Source of the DNA: Paenibacillus_D tarimensis_A
GTDB taxonomy: Bacteria; Bacillota; Bacilli; Paenibacillales; Paenibacillaceae
Reading direction: 5' to 3'
DNA: 64,000 nt
NCBI GenBank assembly: GCA_041281825.1
Contig: CP166298.1
Span: 2,666,001 to 2,730,000, forward strand
The translations under genes and the position numbers were made by a program. The notes beneath the pieces are model-generated. The model was given only the letters and a program-made list of their open reading frames with translations. It ran no database searches and was not told the origin of the DNA. This document shows positions 16,889 through 25,385 of the stretch, piece after piece; positions within the stretch are counted from its first letter, which is position 1, and each line of letters starts with the position of its first letter.

Positions 16889-18172
16889 GTGCCCGAAAAC
16901 CTTTTTCAACAAGGAACGTTCGGCAGAGTGCGACTGCATGTTCTGCCCACCAACCGTTTCAAAACATTTGCGATTTCGTTGTATGCGGGAATCCCGCTAC
17001 ATGAGCAATCCGTCACCGCAACTGCATTGATTCCTTTCGTTCTTAGGAGGGGTACTGCCTCTTTGCCTGAAACGATCGCTTTCCGAGAGCGGCTTGATGA
17101 TATGTACGGGACCGGCTTCGGCTTTGACGTTTATAAACGGGGGGATTCCCAAATCGTCCAGTTTCGCTTGGATGTCATCCACGATCAGTTCGTTTCATCG
17201 CAGACGTCGCTGCTGGAGCAATCTTTGAAGATGCTTGGGGAGATTATAACCGATCCGGCGCTTGACCAGAGCGGCACCTTCCGCAATAAATATGTAGAAG
17301 CAGAGAAAAATACGCTCCGTAAACGGCTTGAATCGATCATTAATGATAAAATCCGTTACGCTGCCGAACGATGTCTTGAGGAAATGTGCGCAGGGGAGCC
17401 GTACCGTCTTCATCCGCTTGGCCGCTTGGATGATATTGATGCGATTGATTCCGCCAAACTGTATTCAGCGTACAGGTCATGGCTTGATCTGGCTTCCTTC
17501 GATTTGTATGTCGTTGGGGATACCTCGCTTGAGCAAGTTCAGGCAATAGCCGGTCAGGCATTCCGGTTAACAACGGGAGAACCGTCAAAATACGGACAAC
17601 CTGTTGTCACCAATCGGGTCGAGGAAGTAAAAACGATCACCGAAACGATGGATGTCAGTCAGGGTAAACTCAATATGGGGCTTCGTTCCTCTGTCGGGTA
17701 TGGGGATGATAATTATCCGTCCTTATTAATGTACAACGGCATACTCGGCGGATATCCTCATTCCAAACTGTTTATGAACGTCAGGGAGAAAGCTTCCTTG
17801 GCATATTATGCAGCTTCCAGACTGGATGGACATAAAGGCATTATTACGATTCAATCGGGCATTGAAATCGCAAATTACGAGCGCGCGGCATCCATTATTC
17901 AAGAGCAGCTGCAAAGTATTCGCGAAGGTAAATTATCCGAATTGGAAATGAGCCAGACGAAAGCGATGATAACGAATCAGCTGCGGGAAATGCAGGATTC
18001 CGCCTTTGAAATGATCGCCTTCGATTTTAACGCCGTATTGTCCGGGCGACTGCGAACTGCTGAGCAATTGATGGCGGCGGTCCGGTCGGTAACACCCGAA
18101 GATATTGTAAGGGCCGCCAATCAGATTGAGCTCGATACGATTTATTTTCTTCGCGACGGTAAGGAGGCTTAA
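16889..18172 (+). CDS. ymfF: M16-family protein YmfF, EF-P modification-associated, predicted inactive subunit
   Basis: 427-residue M16-fold protein. At the position where active members carry HxxEH it reads LIPFVLRRGT (about 46-55), so both zinc-binding histidines and the catalytic Glu are missing. It is therefore a likely non-catalytic partner of the next gene product, as in heterodimeric mitochondrial and plant M16 pairs. In Bacilli ymfF-ymfH-ymfI are named for association with the 5-aminopentanol modification of elongation factor P. Start GTG with GGAAGGAG upstream; 4 bases separate it from ymfH. Confidence 0.88.
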   Translation: MPENLFQQGTFGRVRLHVLPTNRFKTFAISLYAGIPLHEQSVTATALIPFVLRRGTASLPETIAFRERLDDMYGTGFGFDVYKRGDSQIVQFRLDVIHDQFVSSQTSLLEQSLKMLGEIITDPALDQSGTFRNKYVEAEKNTLRKRLESIINDKIRYAAERCLEEMCAGEPYRLHPLGRLDDIDAIDSAKLYSAYRSWLDLASFDLYVVGDTSLEQVQAIAGQAFRLTTGEPSKYGQPVVTNRVEEVKTITETMDVSQGKLNMGLRSSVGYGDDNYPSLLMYNGILGGYPHSKLFMNVREKASLAYYAASRLDGHKGIITIQSGIEIANYERAASIIQEQLQSIREGKLSELEMSQTKAMITNQLREMQDSAFEMIAFDFNAVLSGRLRTAEQLMAAVRSVTPEDIVRAANQIELDTIYFLRDGKEA

Positions 18173-18176
18173 AACG

Positions 18177-19460
18177 ATGGAAGCGCTCGATTATCCTGTT
18201 GTCAAAGAAACGTTATTCCGCGAAGTACTGCCGAACGGATTAGAAGTCTATATTTTGCCGAAAGCGGGATTTCAAAAAACATACGCGACATTTTCGACTC
18301 GTTTCGGTTCAGTCGATAATTGCTTTTCGGTCGGGGATGAGCCTTTGTTACGCGTTCCCGACGGTATCGCTCATTTTTTGGAGCATAAGATGTTCGAGGA
18401 GCCGACAGGAGACATCTTTGCAACCTTTGCTTCCCAAGGGGCATCGGCCAACGCCTTCACGAGCTTCGACCGAACCGTTTATTTGTTTTCCGCGACCGAG
18501 CAGATCGAAGCCAATTTGGAAACACTGATTAATTTCGTACAGCACCCGTATTTTACGGATGATAATGTTGAGAAGGAAAAGGGCATTATCGAACAGGAAA
18601 TCAATATGTACAAGGACAATCCCGATTGGCGGGTGTATACCGGATTAATTGACGCGATGTATCAAAAGCATCCGGTTCATATCGACATTGCGGGTTCGGT
18701 GGAGTCGATCCGAAAGATCGATAAAGAGAGCCTGTATAAATGCTACGAAACATTTTATCATCCTTCGAACATGATGCTGTTTATTGTCGGCGGAGTAAAT
18801 AAAGATGCTATAATGGAATTGGTGAGGACCAACCAGGCCGCCAAGACGTTCCCGCAGATCGGCAGCATAAGAAGAGAGATTGAAAGTGAGCCGCAGCAGG
18901 TCAAAATTCCGCAGAAAAAGTCGACGCTTCCGGTTTCCTTGCCCAAATGCTTATTCGGTTTTAAGGAAAAGGAACCTGCGTCAAACAGCGAGCAGCTTCA
19001 GGAGCGGGATATTATTTCCAAGCTGATGCTGGAAACGCTGCTTGGGCAAAGCTCGGAGCTCTATCAAGCTTTATATGACGATAATCTGATTTCCGATTCG
19101 TTCGGTTTCGAATATAATTCGGGTAACGGCTATGCTTTCTCGATCATCGGCGGGGAAACCCGCGATCCGGATGAATTGCTGCGCCGGATCCGTTCCTCGA
19201 TTGAATCGGCAATCAAGGACGGCATAAATGAATCGACGTTCGAACGCACGCGCCGCAAACGGATCGGCAGTTACTTACGGATGCTGAATTCGCCGGAGGC
19301 CATTGCCAATGAATTCACGCGTCATAAATTTCGCGGAGGCGATTTGTTCGAGCTGCTGCCTTTGTTTGAGCAAGCAACGCTGGAACAGGTCAATAACCGT
19401 ATGAAGGAGCATTTTGACTGGAACCAGATGGCGGTTTCGATCGTAAGCAGGGAGAGGTAA
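18177..19460 (+). CDS. ymfH: M16-family zinc peptidase YmfH, EF-P modification-associated
   Basis: 427-residue M16 peptidase with an intact HFLEH zinc motif (about residues 66-70, context GIAHFLEHKMF) and the acidic helix EKEKGIIEQEI. It probably pairs with YmfF. Start ATG 18177 (MEALDYPVVKE) with AAGGAGG 9 bases upstream; an upstream in-frame ATG at 18126 lies inside ymfF and is rejected. Three bases separate its stop from ymfI. Confidence 0.9.
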   Translation: MEALDYPVVKETLFREVLPNGLEVYILPKAGFQKTYATFSTRFGSVDNCFSVGDEPLLRVPDGIAHFLEHKMFEEPTGDIFATFASQGASANAFTSFDRTVYLFSATEQIEANLETLINFVQHPYFTDDNVEKEKGIIEQEINMYKDNPDWRVYTGLIDAMYQKHPVHIDIAGSVESIRKIDKESLYKCYETFYHPSNMMLFIVGGVNKDAIMELVRTNQAAKTFPQIGSIRREIESEPQQVKIPQKKSTLPVSLPKCLFGFKEKEPASNSEQLQERDIISKLMLETLLGQSSELYQALYDDNLISDSFGFEYNSGNGYAFSIIGGETRDPDELLRRIRSSIESAIKDGINESTFERTRRKRIGSYLRMLNSPEAIANEFTRHKFRGGDLFELLPLFEQATLEQVNNRMKEHFDWNQMAVSIVSRER

Positions 19461-19463
19461 GGA

Positions 19464-20210
19464 ATGAAAGCTTTAAGTGAAATGACCGTTCTCGTTACCG
19501 GAGCCAGCCGAGGCATTGGTGCGGCGATTGCCGGGCGTTTTGCCGGCGAAGGGATGAATCTGGTCATCCACTACTTGCATTCGCATGAAGCGGCGAATGA
19601 AACGGCAAGGTTGTGTATGACATCCGGATCCAATGTCATGACGGTAAGCGCGGATTTAAGGTCGCGCGAACAGCTTCAGCGAATGCAGGAAAAGCTTGCG
19701 TCGCACGACATGCTTCCGGATATCCTTGTCAATAATGCCGGGATATCGCACTATGGCCTGTTGTCCGATGTATCGGATGAAGAATGGGATAACGTAATGT
19801 CGGTTAACCTGAAGGGGATGTTTATGTGCACGCAGTTATTCATGCCTGCAATGGTATCCCGTAAGTATGGCCGGATCATCAACGTATCGTCCATATGGGG
19901 AATGTCCGGCGCTTCATGCGAGGTATTGTACTCGACAACTAAAGGCGGCATAAACGCCTTTACGAAGGCGCTTGCGAAAGAATTGGCACCGTCCGGCATC
20001 ACGGTTAATGCAGTCGCCCCGGGCGTTGTTGAAACAAGAATGAACGATAACTTAAACGATGGTGAAAAAGCCGCCTTAACGGAAGAAATACCGTTAGGCC
20101 GTTTCGCTCATCCGGATGAGATCGCATCGCTCGTTTATTTTTTGGCATTGCCCGAATCGGGATATATTACCGGTCAAGTCATTAGTCCCAACGGGGGTTG
20201 GATGACTTGA
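19464..20210 (+). CDS. ymfI: EF-P 5-aminopentanone reductase (SDR family)
   Basis: 248-residue short-chain dehydrogenase. The NADP-binding TGASRGIG, the NNAGISHYG segment, the catalytic Ser in NVSSIWG and the YSTTKGG Tyr-Lys pair are all present. In B. subtilis YmfI reduces 5-aminopentanone to 5-aminopentanol on Lys32 of elongation factor P, which helps translation of polyproline and supports swarming. A general 3-oxoacyl-ACP reductase reading is possible from sequence alone, but the ymfF-ymfH-ymfI order favours the EF-P role. Confidence 0.9.
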   Translation: MKALSEMTVLVTGASRGIGAAIAGRFAGEGMNLVIHYLHSHEAANETARLCMTSGSNVMTVSADLRSREQLQRMQEKLASHDMLPDILVNNAGISHYGLLSDVSDEEWDNVMSVNLKGMFMCTQLFMPAMVSRKYGRIINVSSIWGMSGASCEVLYSTTKGGINAFTKALAKELAPSGITVNAVAPGVVETRMNDNLNDGEKAALTEEIPLGRFAHPDEIASLVYFLALPESGYITGQVISPNGGWMT

Positions 20211-20325
20211 TAAATTTGGAAAGTGCAACATTTTTCCTGAGGCAAACGTCGAATAATTAAATGGGGCAAGGCAAACAATAGGACTGTTGTAATCCTTCTT
20301 CAACGATTAAAGGAGGCGAAAAGGC

Positions 20326-20580
20326 ATGTCAACAGTTCTTGCTAACTATGAGACTTGGAAACACTTTTTGGCTGAGCGCGTGGAGCAAGCAAAAAAAGCG
20401 GGGTTAAGTGAAGAAACAATCGCTAATCTCGCATTTGAAATCGGACAATTTTTGGATGAGAAGGTTGATCCGAAGAATGACCAGGAACGTGCGATTAAAG
20501 AACTATGGGATATCGGCGATACGGAGGAGCGCAAAACAATTGCGCGTCTGATGGTAAAGCTTGTTCAACATTCGGAATAA
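20326..20580 (+). CDS. ymfJ: DUF3243 family protein YmfJ
   Basis: 84-residue, highly charged, predicted all-helical cytoplasmic protein of the DUF3243 family (NYETWKHFLAERVEQAKKAG, then FLDEKVDPKNDQERAIKELW). Function unknown. Start ATG with AAAGGAGGCG upstream. The gene sits between ymfI and ymfK as in B. subtilis and is followed by a hairpin. Confidence 0.9.
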   Translation: MSTVLANYETWKHFLAERVEQAKKAGLSEETIANLAFEIGQFLDEKVDPKNDQERAIKELWDIGDTEERKTIARLMVKLVQHSE

Positions 20581-20589
20581 TCGCGCCAG

Positions 20590-20632
20590 GCAGAGAAGCC
20601 TCCCGTTCAGGGGGCTTTTCTGCAGTGTTTTT
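20590..20632 (+). terminator. Hairpin/terminator after ymfJ
   Basis: GCAGAGAAGCCTCCC pairs with GGGGGCTTTTCTGC (one bulge, one wobble, loop GTTCA), then GTGTTTTTATG. The inner form AAGCC..GGCTTTT looks like a conventional terminator. Confidence 0.55.
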
Positions 20633-20724
20633 ATGATCTCTTGCAGGAGAATGGCGAAATTTGTAGAATAATTTTTATATCTACTATCTGGGCATGTTTT
20701 CCACCGGAATGACGAGGTGTTTGT

Positions 20725-21486
20725 ATGGAACATAGACAATGGTACATGGAATACAAGATACATAAGAACCGTCCCGGTCTGCTGGGCGATATCGCATCAC
20801 TGCTCGGTATGCTGGAAGTGAATATTATTACAATTAACGGGGTGGAAGACCGGACCCGCGGCATGCTGCTGCAGACAAGCGACGATGAGAAAATCGAGCT
20901 GCTGGGCAAGATGCTGCGAAAGGTCGACAACATCACGCTAAACGCGCTGCGACCGCCCAAGCTGGTTGACATATTGGCCGTTCGGCACGGTCGGTACATC
21001 GAGCGGGATTCGGACGATAAGAAAACATTCCGTTTTACCAGGGACGAGCTGGGGCTTCTTGTTGATTTTCTTGGTGAAGTGTTTAAGCGGGAAGGTAACC
21101 AGGTGATCGGATTGCGAGGTATGCCGAGAGTCGGCAAGACGGAATCGATTATCGCCGGAAGCGTTTGCTCCAATAAGAGATGGACATTTGTGTCTTCGAC
21201 ACTGCTCCGGCAAACCGTACGCAGCCAATTATCGGAAGAGGAAATGAATCCGAACAATATCTTTATTATAGACGGAATTGTCAGTACGATCCGGTCCAAT
21301 GAAAGGCATCACAGTCTGCTTCAGGAAATTATGGCAATGCCGTCCACGAAAGTGATCGAACATCCAGATATTTTTATTAAAGAATCTCATTATGATTACG
21401 GCACTTTTGATTGTATCATTGAGCTTCGCAACACTCCGGAAGAAGAAATAACGTATGAAACATTTACCGGTTACAACGATTTCTGA
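20725..21486 (+). CDS. ymfK: YmfK (DUF3388): ACT-like domain plus P-loop
   Basis: 253 residues, function unknown. Residues 7-75 look like an ACT ligand-binding domain (HKNRPGLLGDIASLLGMLEV, then the INGVEDRTRGMLLQ strand). Residues 132-139 are a textbook Walker A motif (GMPRVGKT) and a hydrophobic Walker B-like strand ends in IIDG near 190. That suggests a small-molecule-sensing NTPase. Start ATG with ATGACGAGGTG upstream. It stands 16 bases before rodZ, so the two may share a transcript. Confidence 0.85.
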   Translation: MEHRQWYMEYKIHKNRPGLLGDIASLLGMLEVNIITINGVEDRTRGMLLQTSDDEKIELLGKMLRKVDNITLNALRPPKLVDILAVRHGRYIERDSDDKKTFRFTRDELGLLVDFLGEVFKREGNQVIGLRGMPRVGKTESIIAGSVCSNKRWTFVSSTLLRQTVRSQLSEEEMNPNNIFIIDGIVSTIRSNERHHSLLQEIMAMPSTKVIEHPDIFIKESHYDYGTFDCIIELRNTPEEEITYETFTGYNDF

Positions 21487-21502
21487 TGAGGGAAGTGAAG
21501 GC

Positions 21503-22408
21503 ATGTCGGATTTGGGCGCTTTGTTGAAAAAAGCCCGCGAGCAAAAAGGGCTCACTCTCGAAGATATACAGGACATGACAAAAATCCGCAAGCGGTATTT
21601 GGAAGCGATTGAGGACGGCGACTACAGTGTGCTCCCCGGAAGCTTTTATGTCCGGGCGTTCATTAAAAATTATTCGGAAACGGTAGGACTCGATTCTGAA
21701 GAGGTACTACGGCTGTACAATAAAGAAATTCCTTCGGTAGCGGTGGAGACGAATCCGGAGCCGATGATGAAGCCCCGTCGCGCTGCAGCAAGACAATCGG
21801 ACCGGTGGAGCAAATGGGGGTTTACCCTGCTGATGTGGTCGTTTCTGATCTTGATCGGCGTGATTATCTACACGTATGTCATCAATCAGCCGGACAGCGG
21901 AACCAATCGGCAGGCGGATGAGGATACGCGAATAACGACGGACAGCGAGCCGCCGGATGCCCCTAATAATACGAACGGAGATGTTACCGGTCCCGCAACC
22001 AACGGCAACGAGCCTGTACCTGATCCTGAACCTCAGCGGGACCCGGAGCCTGAGCAGCCTGAAACGGTATTAACGTTTGTGGAGCAAAAAAGGCTGTCCA
22101 AAGGCGGCACGATGGACGTTTATACGTTGCCCCCTTCGGGAATCCATACATACGAAATCAAAGTATCCGGTTCGGGTTCATGGAATGAAATCCGCAAAGG
22201 GGATAGTAACGGAGAAAAGGTTCACAGCAGCACTGATGCCGGAGGAAGTACCGTCCTGCAAGAGATTGAAGGAAACGTTTATATAAATGTAGGAAGAGCC
22301 GATAACGTGGAAATTCGAATCGACGGCATTCTAATCGAAGACGGGGACCGGCCGAGCTCGAAAAAGTTCCTCATCAATGTTTCTGACGATATTGCCCCGG
22401 CTCAATAG
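21503..22408 (+). CDS. rodZ: RodZ/YmfM-type helix-turn-helix membrane protein
   Basis: 301-residue cell-shape protein linking MreB filaments to the membrane. It has an N-terminal Xre-like helix-turn-helix (LGALLKKAREQKGLTLEDI, about 4-70), one membrane segment (about 110-132), an extracellular linker rich in Pro, Glu, Asp and Asn, and a C-terminal DUF4115 beta domain (about 190-295). Start chosen as ATG 21503 (MSDLGALLKKA); an in-frame ATG at 21455 overlaps ymfK. Neighbour order (ymfK, rodZ, pgsA nearby) is as in B. subtilis. Confidence 0.9.
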   Translation: MSDLGALLKKAREQKGLTLEDIQDMTKIRKRYLEAIEDGDYSVLPGSFYVRAFIKNYSETVGLDSEEVLRLYNKEIPSVAVETNPEPMMKPRRAAARQSDRWSKWGFTLLMWSFLILIGVIIYTYVINQPDSGTNRQADEDTRITTDSEPPDAPNNTNGDVTGPATNGNEPVPDPEPQRDPEPEQPETVLTFVEQKRLSKGGTMDVYTLPPSGIHTYEIKVSGSGSWNEIRKGDSNGEKVHSSTDAGGSTVLQEIEGNVYINVGRADNVEIRIDGILIEDGDRPSSKKFLINVSDDIAPAQ

Positions 22409-22418
22409 CGGGAAAGTG

Positions 22419-22454
22419 AAGGTGTTCCGCCATTCTTAGGGAGCACCTTTTCTT
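22419..22454 (+). terminator. Intrinsic terminator after rodZ
   Basis: AAGGTGTTCC / GGAGCACCTT (one wobble, 11-base loop) followed by TTCTT, 11 bases after the stop. Confidence 0.75.
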
Positions 22455-22523
22455 ACGTATATAATTTGGGAGAAAAGATGTAGTGCTATCCATTTTTCTC
22501 CTCATATGAAGGAGTGGTTGGTC

Positions 22524-23015
22524 ATGAGTTCGGAAAGCTCATTCGATATCGTGTCGAAAGTGGACATGCAGGAGCTGCAGAATGCGATTCAGCAGGCGGA
22601 ACGGGAAATTGAAACGCGGTTTGATTTTAAAGGCAGCAAGAGCAGCATCGGTATGGATAAGGAAGATTTGATCGTTGCTTCCGATGACGAATACAAACTG
22701 AAGAGCGTAATCGACATATTGCAGTCCAAAATGATAAAAAGAAGCGTCCCGATCAAAAATCTGGAGTATGGCAAAGTAGAGCCCGCTTCTGGCGGAACCG
22801 TGAGGCAGCGTATAAAGATGAAGCAGGGCATCGATCAGGAGATTTCCAAGAAGATCAATATCCTGATTCGCGATTCCAAGCTGAAAGTAAAGAGTCAAAT
22901 CCAGGGCGATCAGATCCGGGTAACGAGCAAGAGCAAGAATGACCTGCAATCCGTTATTCAATTGCTTCGCGGAGCGGACTTGGCGATCGACCTCCAATTT
23001 ACGAATTACCGGTAA
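22524..23015 (+). CDS. YajQ family nucleotide-binding protein
   Basis: 163-residue protein of the YajQ/UPF0234 family (MSSESSFDIVSKVDMQEL start, IETRFDFKGSK motif). Family members bind nucleotides, and some Gram-negative orthologues bind cyclic di-GMP; the role in Firmicutes is not established. Start ATG 22524 with AAGGAG 9 bases upstream; an ATG at 22506 overlaps that ribosome site. It is flanked by terminators on both sides, so probably monocistronic. In B. subtilis the orthologue (yitK) is elsewhere. Confidence 0.92.
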   Translation: MSSESSFDIVSKVDMQELQNAIQQAEREIETRFDFKGSKSSIGMDKEDLIVASDDEYKLKSVIDILQSKMIKRSVPIKNLEYGKVEPASGGTVRQRIKMKQGIDQEISKKINILIRDSKLKVKSQIQGDQIRVTSKSKNDLQSVIQLLRGADLAIDLQFTNYR

Positions 23016-23023
23016 AGCGTGTT

Positions 23024-23077
23024 CAAAGTCCCGTCTCCGTCGATTTTGCTTCGGATGATCGGGACTTTGCGCGTTTT
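23024..23077 (+). terminator. Large-loop hairpin after yajQ
   Basis: Perfect CAAAGTCCCG / CGGGACTTTG stem (23024-23033 and 23060-23069) with a 26-base loop, followed by CGCGTTTTG. It lies directly before the rimO promoter. Confidence 0.5.
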
Positions 23078-23105
23078 GACACGTTTGCAAAGGATGTATT
23101 ATACT
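23076..23105 (+). promoter_or_regulatory. Sigma-A promoter of rimO-pgsA
   Basis: Consensus TTGACA at 23076-23081, 18-base spacer, TATACT at 23100-23105 (five of six). This is one of the best housekeeping promoters in the window. Confidence 0.7.
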
Positions 23106-23146
23106 TGACTAGATAGTTTTTGGCAGATCTGGAGGCGTAACTTAAG

Positions 23147-24475
23147 ATGACAGAACGGGTTAAAGTAGTAACGCTGGGTTGCGAGAAAAATCTCGTTGAT
23201 TCTGAAATCATGTCCGGGCTCATCCATGGCAGAGGTTATGAATTGGTCGAGGGAGCGGAAGAAGCGACGGTTATTATTGTCAATACATGCGGTTTTATCG
23301 ATGCGGCGAAGGAAGAATCGGTCAACACGATATTGGAGATGGCGGAATTAAAGGAAACGGCGCGTTTGAAGGCGCTGATCGTTTCCGGTTGTCTAACGCA
23401 GCGGTATAAGGAACAGCTGATGCAGGAAATGCCCGAGATCGACGGTATTGTCGGTACCGGTGACTTCCACCATATTAATGATATCGTTGATGAGGCGCTG
23501 AAAGGCAAGAAACCGGTCAAAATCGGCAATCCGGTCTTTGATTATGAGCAGGCCTTACCGCGTAAAGTAACGACTCCAAGATATACGGCATATGTAAAAA
23601 TCGCTGAGGGCTGCGATAATGCCTGTACGTTCTGCAGCATTCCGATTATGCGGGGGAAATTCAGAAGCCGATCGGTGGAATCGATTGTGGCGGAAGTGGA
23701 GCAGCTTGCCGCGCAAGGGGTGAAAGAGGTTAGCTTGATTGCACAGGATTCCACGAACTACGGAACCGACTTATATGGCCGGTTAATGCTTCCGGAGCTT
23801 CTGGGCCGAGTCAGCGAAGTCGAGGGCATCGCATGGGTGCGGCTTCATTACGCGTATCCGGGATTTTTCACCGACGAGCTGCTCGAGGCAATTGCGGTTA
23901 ATCCGAAAATTTGCAAATATATCGATATGCCTCTTCAGCATAGTGAGGATACCATCCTGAAACGGATGCGCCGTCCGGGACGCCAGCGCGATGCCAGGGA
24001 GCTGATTGCGAAGATCAGGGCTCGCATTCCTGAAGCGGCTCTTCGTACGTCCATTATCGTGGGCTTTCCTGGCGAATCCGAGGAGGACTTTGCCGCGCTC
24101 TGCGAATTTGTCCGGGAAATGAAATTCGACAGACTGGGCGTGTTTGCTTATTCAAGTGAAGAAGATACGCCGGCCGTGCGTCTGCCGGGTCATGTTCCGG
24201 ATGAGGTAAAGCAGTGGCGGGCAAATACGCTGATGGAAATTCAGCGAGAAGTGTCCAAGGATAACGGGAGCAAATATGTCGGCCGCGAAATCGAGGTGCT
24301 TATTGAACGATATGACGGGCGCAGCGATGTTTATATCGGCCGTTCACAATACGATGCGCCGGAAATCGACGGCGAGGTGTTTGTGAGTAAATGTAAAGCG
24401 GGAATTGGTGAAATCCAGAAAGTGCGCGTAACTCATGCTTATGAGTTTGATTTGTCCGGGGAGGGAATTGCATGA
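23147..24475 (+). CDS. rimO: Ribosomal protein S12 methylthiotransferase RimO
   Basis: 442-residue radical-SAM methylthiotransferase that modifies a conserved aspartate of ribosomal protein S12. The N-terminal UPF0004 domain holds three Cys of the auxiliary cluster (TLGCEKNLVDSE, VNTCGFIDAAKEES, SGCLTQRY). The radical-SAM cluster is CDNACTFC (about 156-163), and a TRAM domain ends the protein. The TLGCEKN and GFIDAAKEES signatures separate it from MiaB, which is encoded separately at 36.6 kb. It overlaps pgsA by 4 bases. Confidence 0.95.
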   Translation: MTERVKVVTLGCEKNLVDSEIMSGLIHGRGYELVEGAEEATVIIVNTCGFIDAAKEESVNTILEMAELKETARLKALIVSGCLTQRYKEQLMQEMPEIDGIVGTGDFHHINDIVDEALKGKKPVKIGNPVFDYEQALPRKVTTPRYTAYVKIAEGCDNACTFCSIPIMRGKFRSRSVESIVAEVEQLAAQGVKEVSLIAQDSTNYGTDLYGRLMLPELLGRVSEVEGIAWVRLHYAYPGFFTDELLEAIAVNPKICKYIDMPLQHSEDTILKRMRRPGRQRDARELIAKIRARIPEAALRTSIIVGFPGESEEDFAALCEFVREMKFDRLGVFAYSSEEDTPAVRLPGHVPDEVKQWRANTLMEIQREVSKDNGSKYVGREIEVLIERYDGRSDVYIGRSQYDAPEIDGEVFVSKCKAGIGEIQKVRVTHAYEFDLSGEGIA

Positions 24476-25050
24476 ATCTGGCCAATAAAATAACGTTGGC
24501 GAGAATTTTTCTGGTTCCGATCATGATGATTTTTCTCCTTATCCGGGTAAACTTGGAGCCGCTCACTATCGGAGACTACTCTATTTCCTATAATCAGATC
24601 ATGGCCGCGTTGATATTTATAATTGCGGCAAGCACGGACGGTCTGGACGGTTATATTGCGAGGAAAAACAAGATCGTTACAAATCTCGGCAAGCTGCTTG
24701 ACCCGCTGGCGGATAAGCTGCTTGTTGCCGCTGTGCTTATCTCGCTTGTCGAGATGGGCAAGCTGGATGCGTTGGTGGCAATTATCATTATTAGCCGTGA
24801 ATTTGCCATCACAGGTCTCAGGCAGATCGCGTTACTGGAAGGCAAGGTGCTGGCGGCAAGCAAATGGGGGAAATGGAAAACCGGCGTTCAAATTACGATG
24901 ATTATTGCGCTTTTGCTTAACAATTTCCCGTTTACTTTTATCGATCTGCGCTTTGACCTTATTTCGGTGTGGGCGGCCGCCCTGATTACGATCTATTCCG
25001 GTATCGATTATTTTGTCAAAAATAAAAATATCATTCCGATTTCGGAATAA
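24472..25050 (+). CDS. pgsA: CDP-diacylglycerol--glycerol-3-phosphate 3-phosphatidyltransferase
   Basis: 192-residue integral membrane enzyme that makes phosphatidylglycerol phosphate. The CDP-alcohol phosphotransferase signature is visible (DGLDGYIARKNKIVTNLGKL followed by LDPLADK), with about five to six hydrophobic segments. Start ATG in an ATGA overlap with rimO, with GGGGAGGG just upstream. Essential for phospholipid synthesis in related bacteria. Confidence 0.96.
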   Translation: MNLANKITLARIFLVPIMMIFLLIRVNLEPLTIGDYSISYNQIMAALIFIIAASTDGLDGYIARKNKIVTNLGKLLDPLADKLLVAAVLISLVEMGKLDALVAIIIISREFAITGLRQIALLEGKVLAASKWGKWKTGVQITMIIALLLNNFPFTFIDLRFDLISVWAAALITIYSGIDYFVKNKNIIPISE

Positions 25051-25056
25051 TAGTGT

Positions 25057-25077
25057 GAGTTTAAAAAGCCCGGTTTT
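25057..25077 (+). repeat. 21-nt exact repeat, copy 2 (copy 1 at 1996-2016)
   Basis: The 21 bases here are identical to 1996-2016 in the pnp-ylxY gap. The sequence begins GAGTTTAAAAAG and ends CCCGGTTTT. Both copies follow a stop codon (85 bases after pnp, 7 bases after pgsA). It is not itself a clear hairpin. Confidence 0.7.
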
Positions 25078-25124
25078 CAGCACATAGGAGATTGGATGAA
25101 GCTAGGGAATGAGGAGCGGTACAC

Positions 25125-25330
25125 GTTTTCGGAAGAAAACGGCTTCGGGAGCATACGCTTAGGCAAAACCTACGTGAGCACCTGAAAGGTTTCTGAAAGA
25201 AACCTCGCTTTGTAAGCATATGCTTAGTCCCGGATGAATTCAATATCCGACGTCGAGATTCATCCTGAAATACTTCGAGGTTTCGGGGTCCCCGAAAAGT
25301 AATAGGAATCAACTTCAGAGCATCACTTCA
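25125..25330. repeat. Multi-hairpin intergenic element between pgsA and cinA
   Basis: The 335-base gap has no gene. Successive inverted repeats are seen: GTTTTC/GAAAAC (25125-25140), AGGTTTC/GAAACCT (25187-25205), the palindrome TAAGCATATGCTTA (25213-25226), GGATGAAT/ATTCATCC (25231-25265) and TTCGGGG-T-CCCCGAA (near 25281-25295). The density of hairpins suggests a dispersed palindromic repeat or a structured RNA. I cannot tell which from one copy. Confidence 0.5.
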
Positions 25331-25385
25331 CTTTTTGGGGTAACGTTAGCGGGCTTTTCAACAACCTCTAAAAGGGAGTGCCGGT

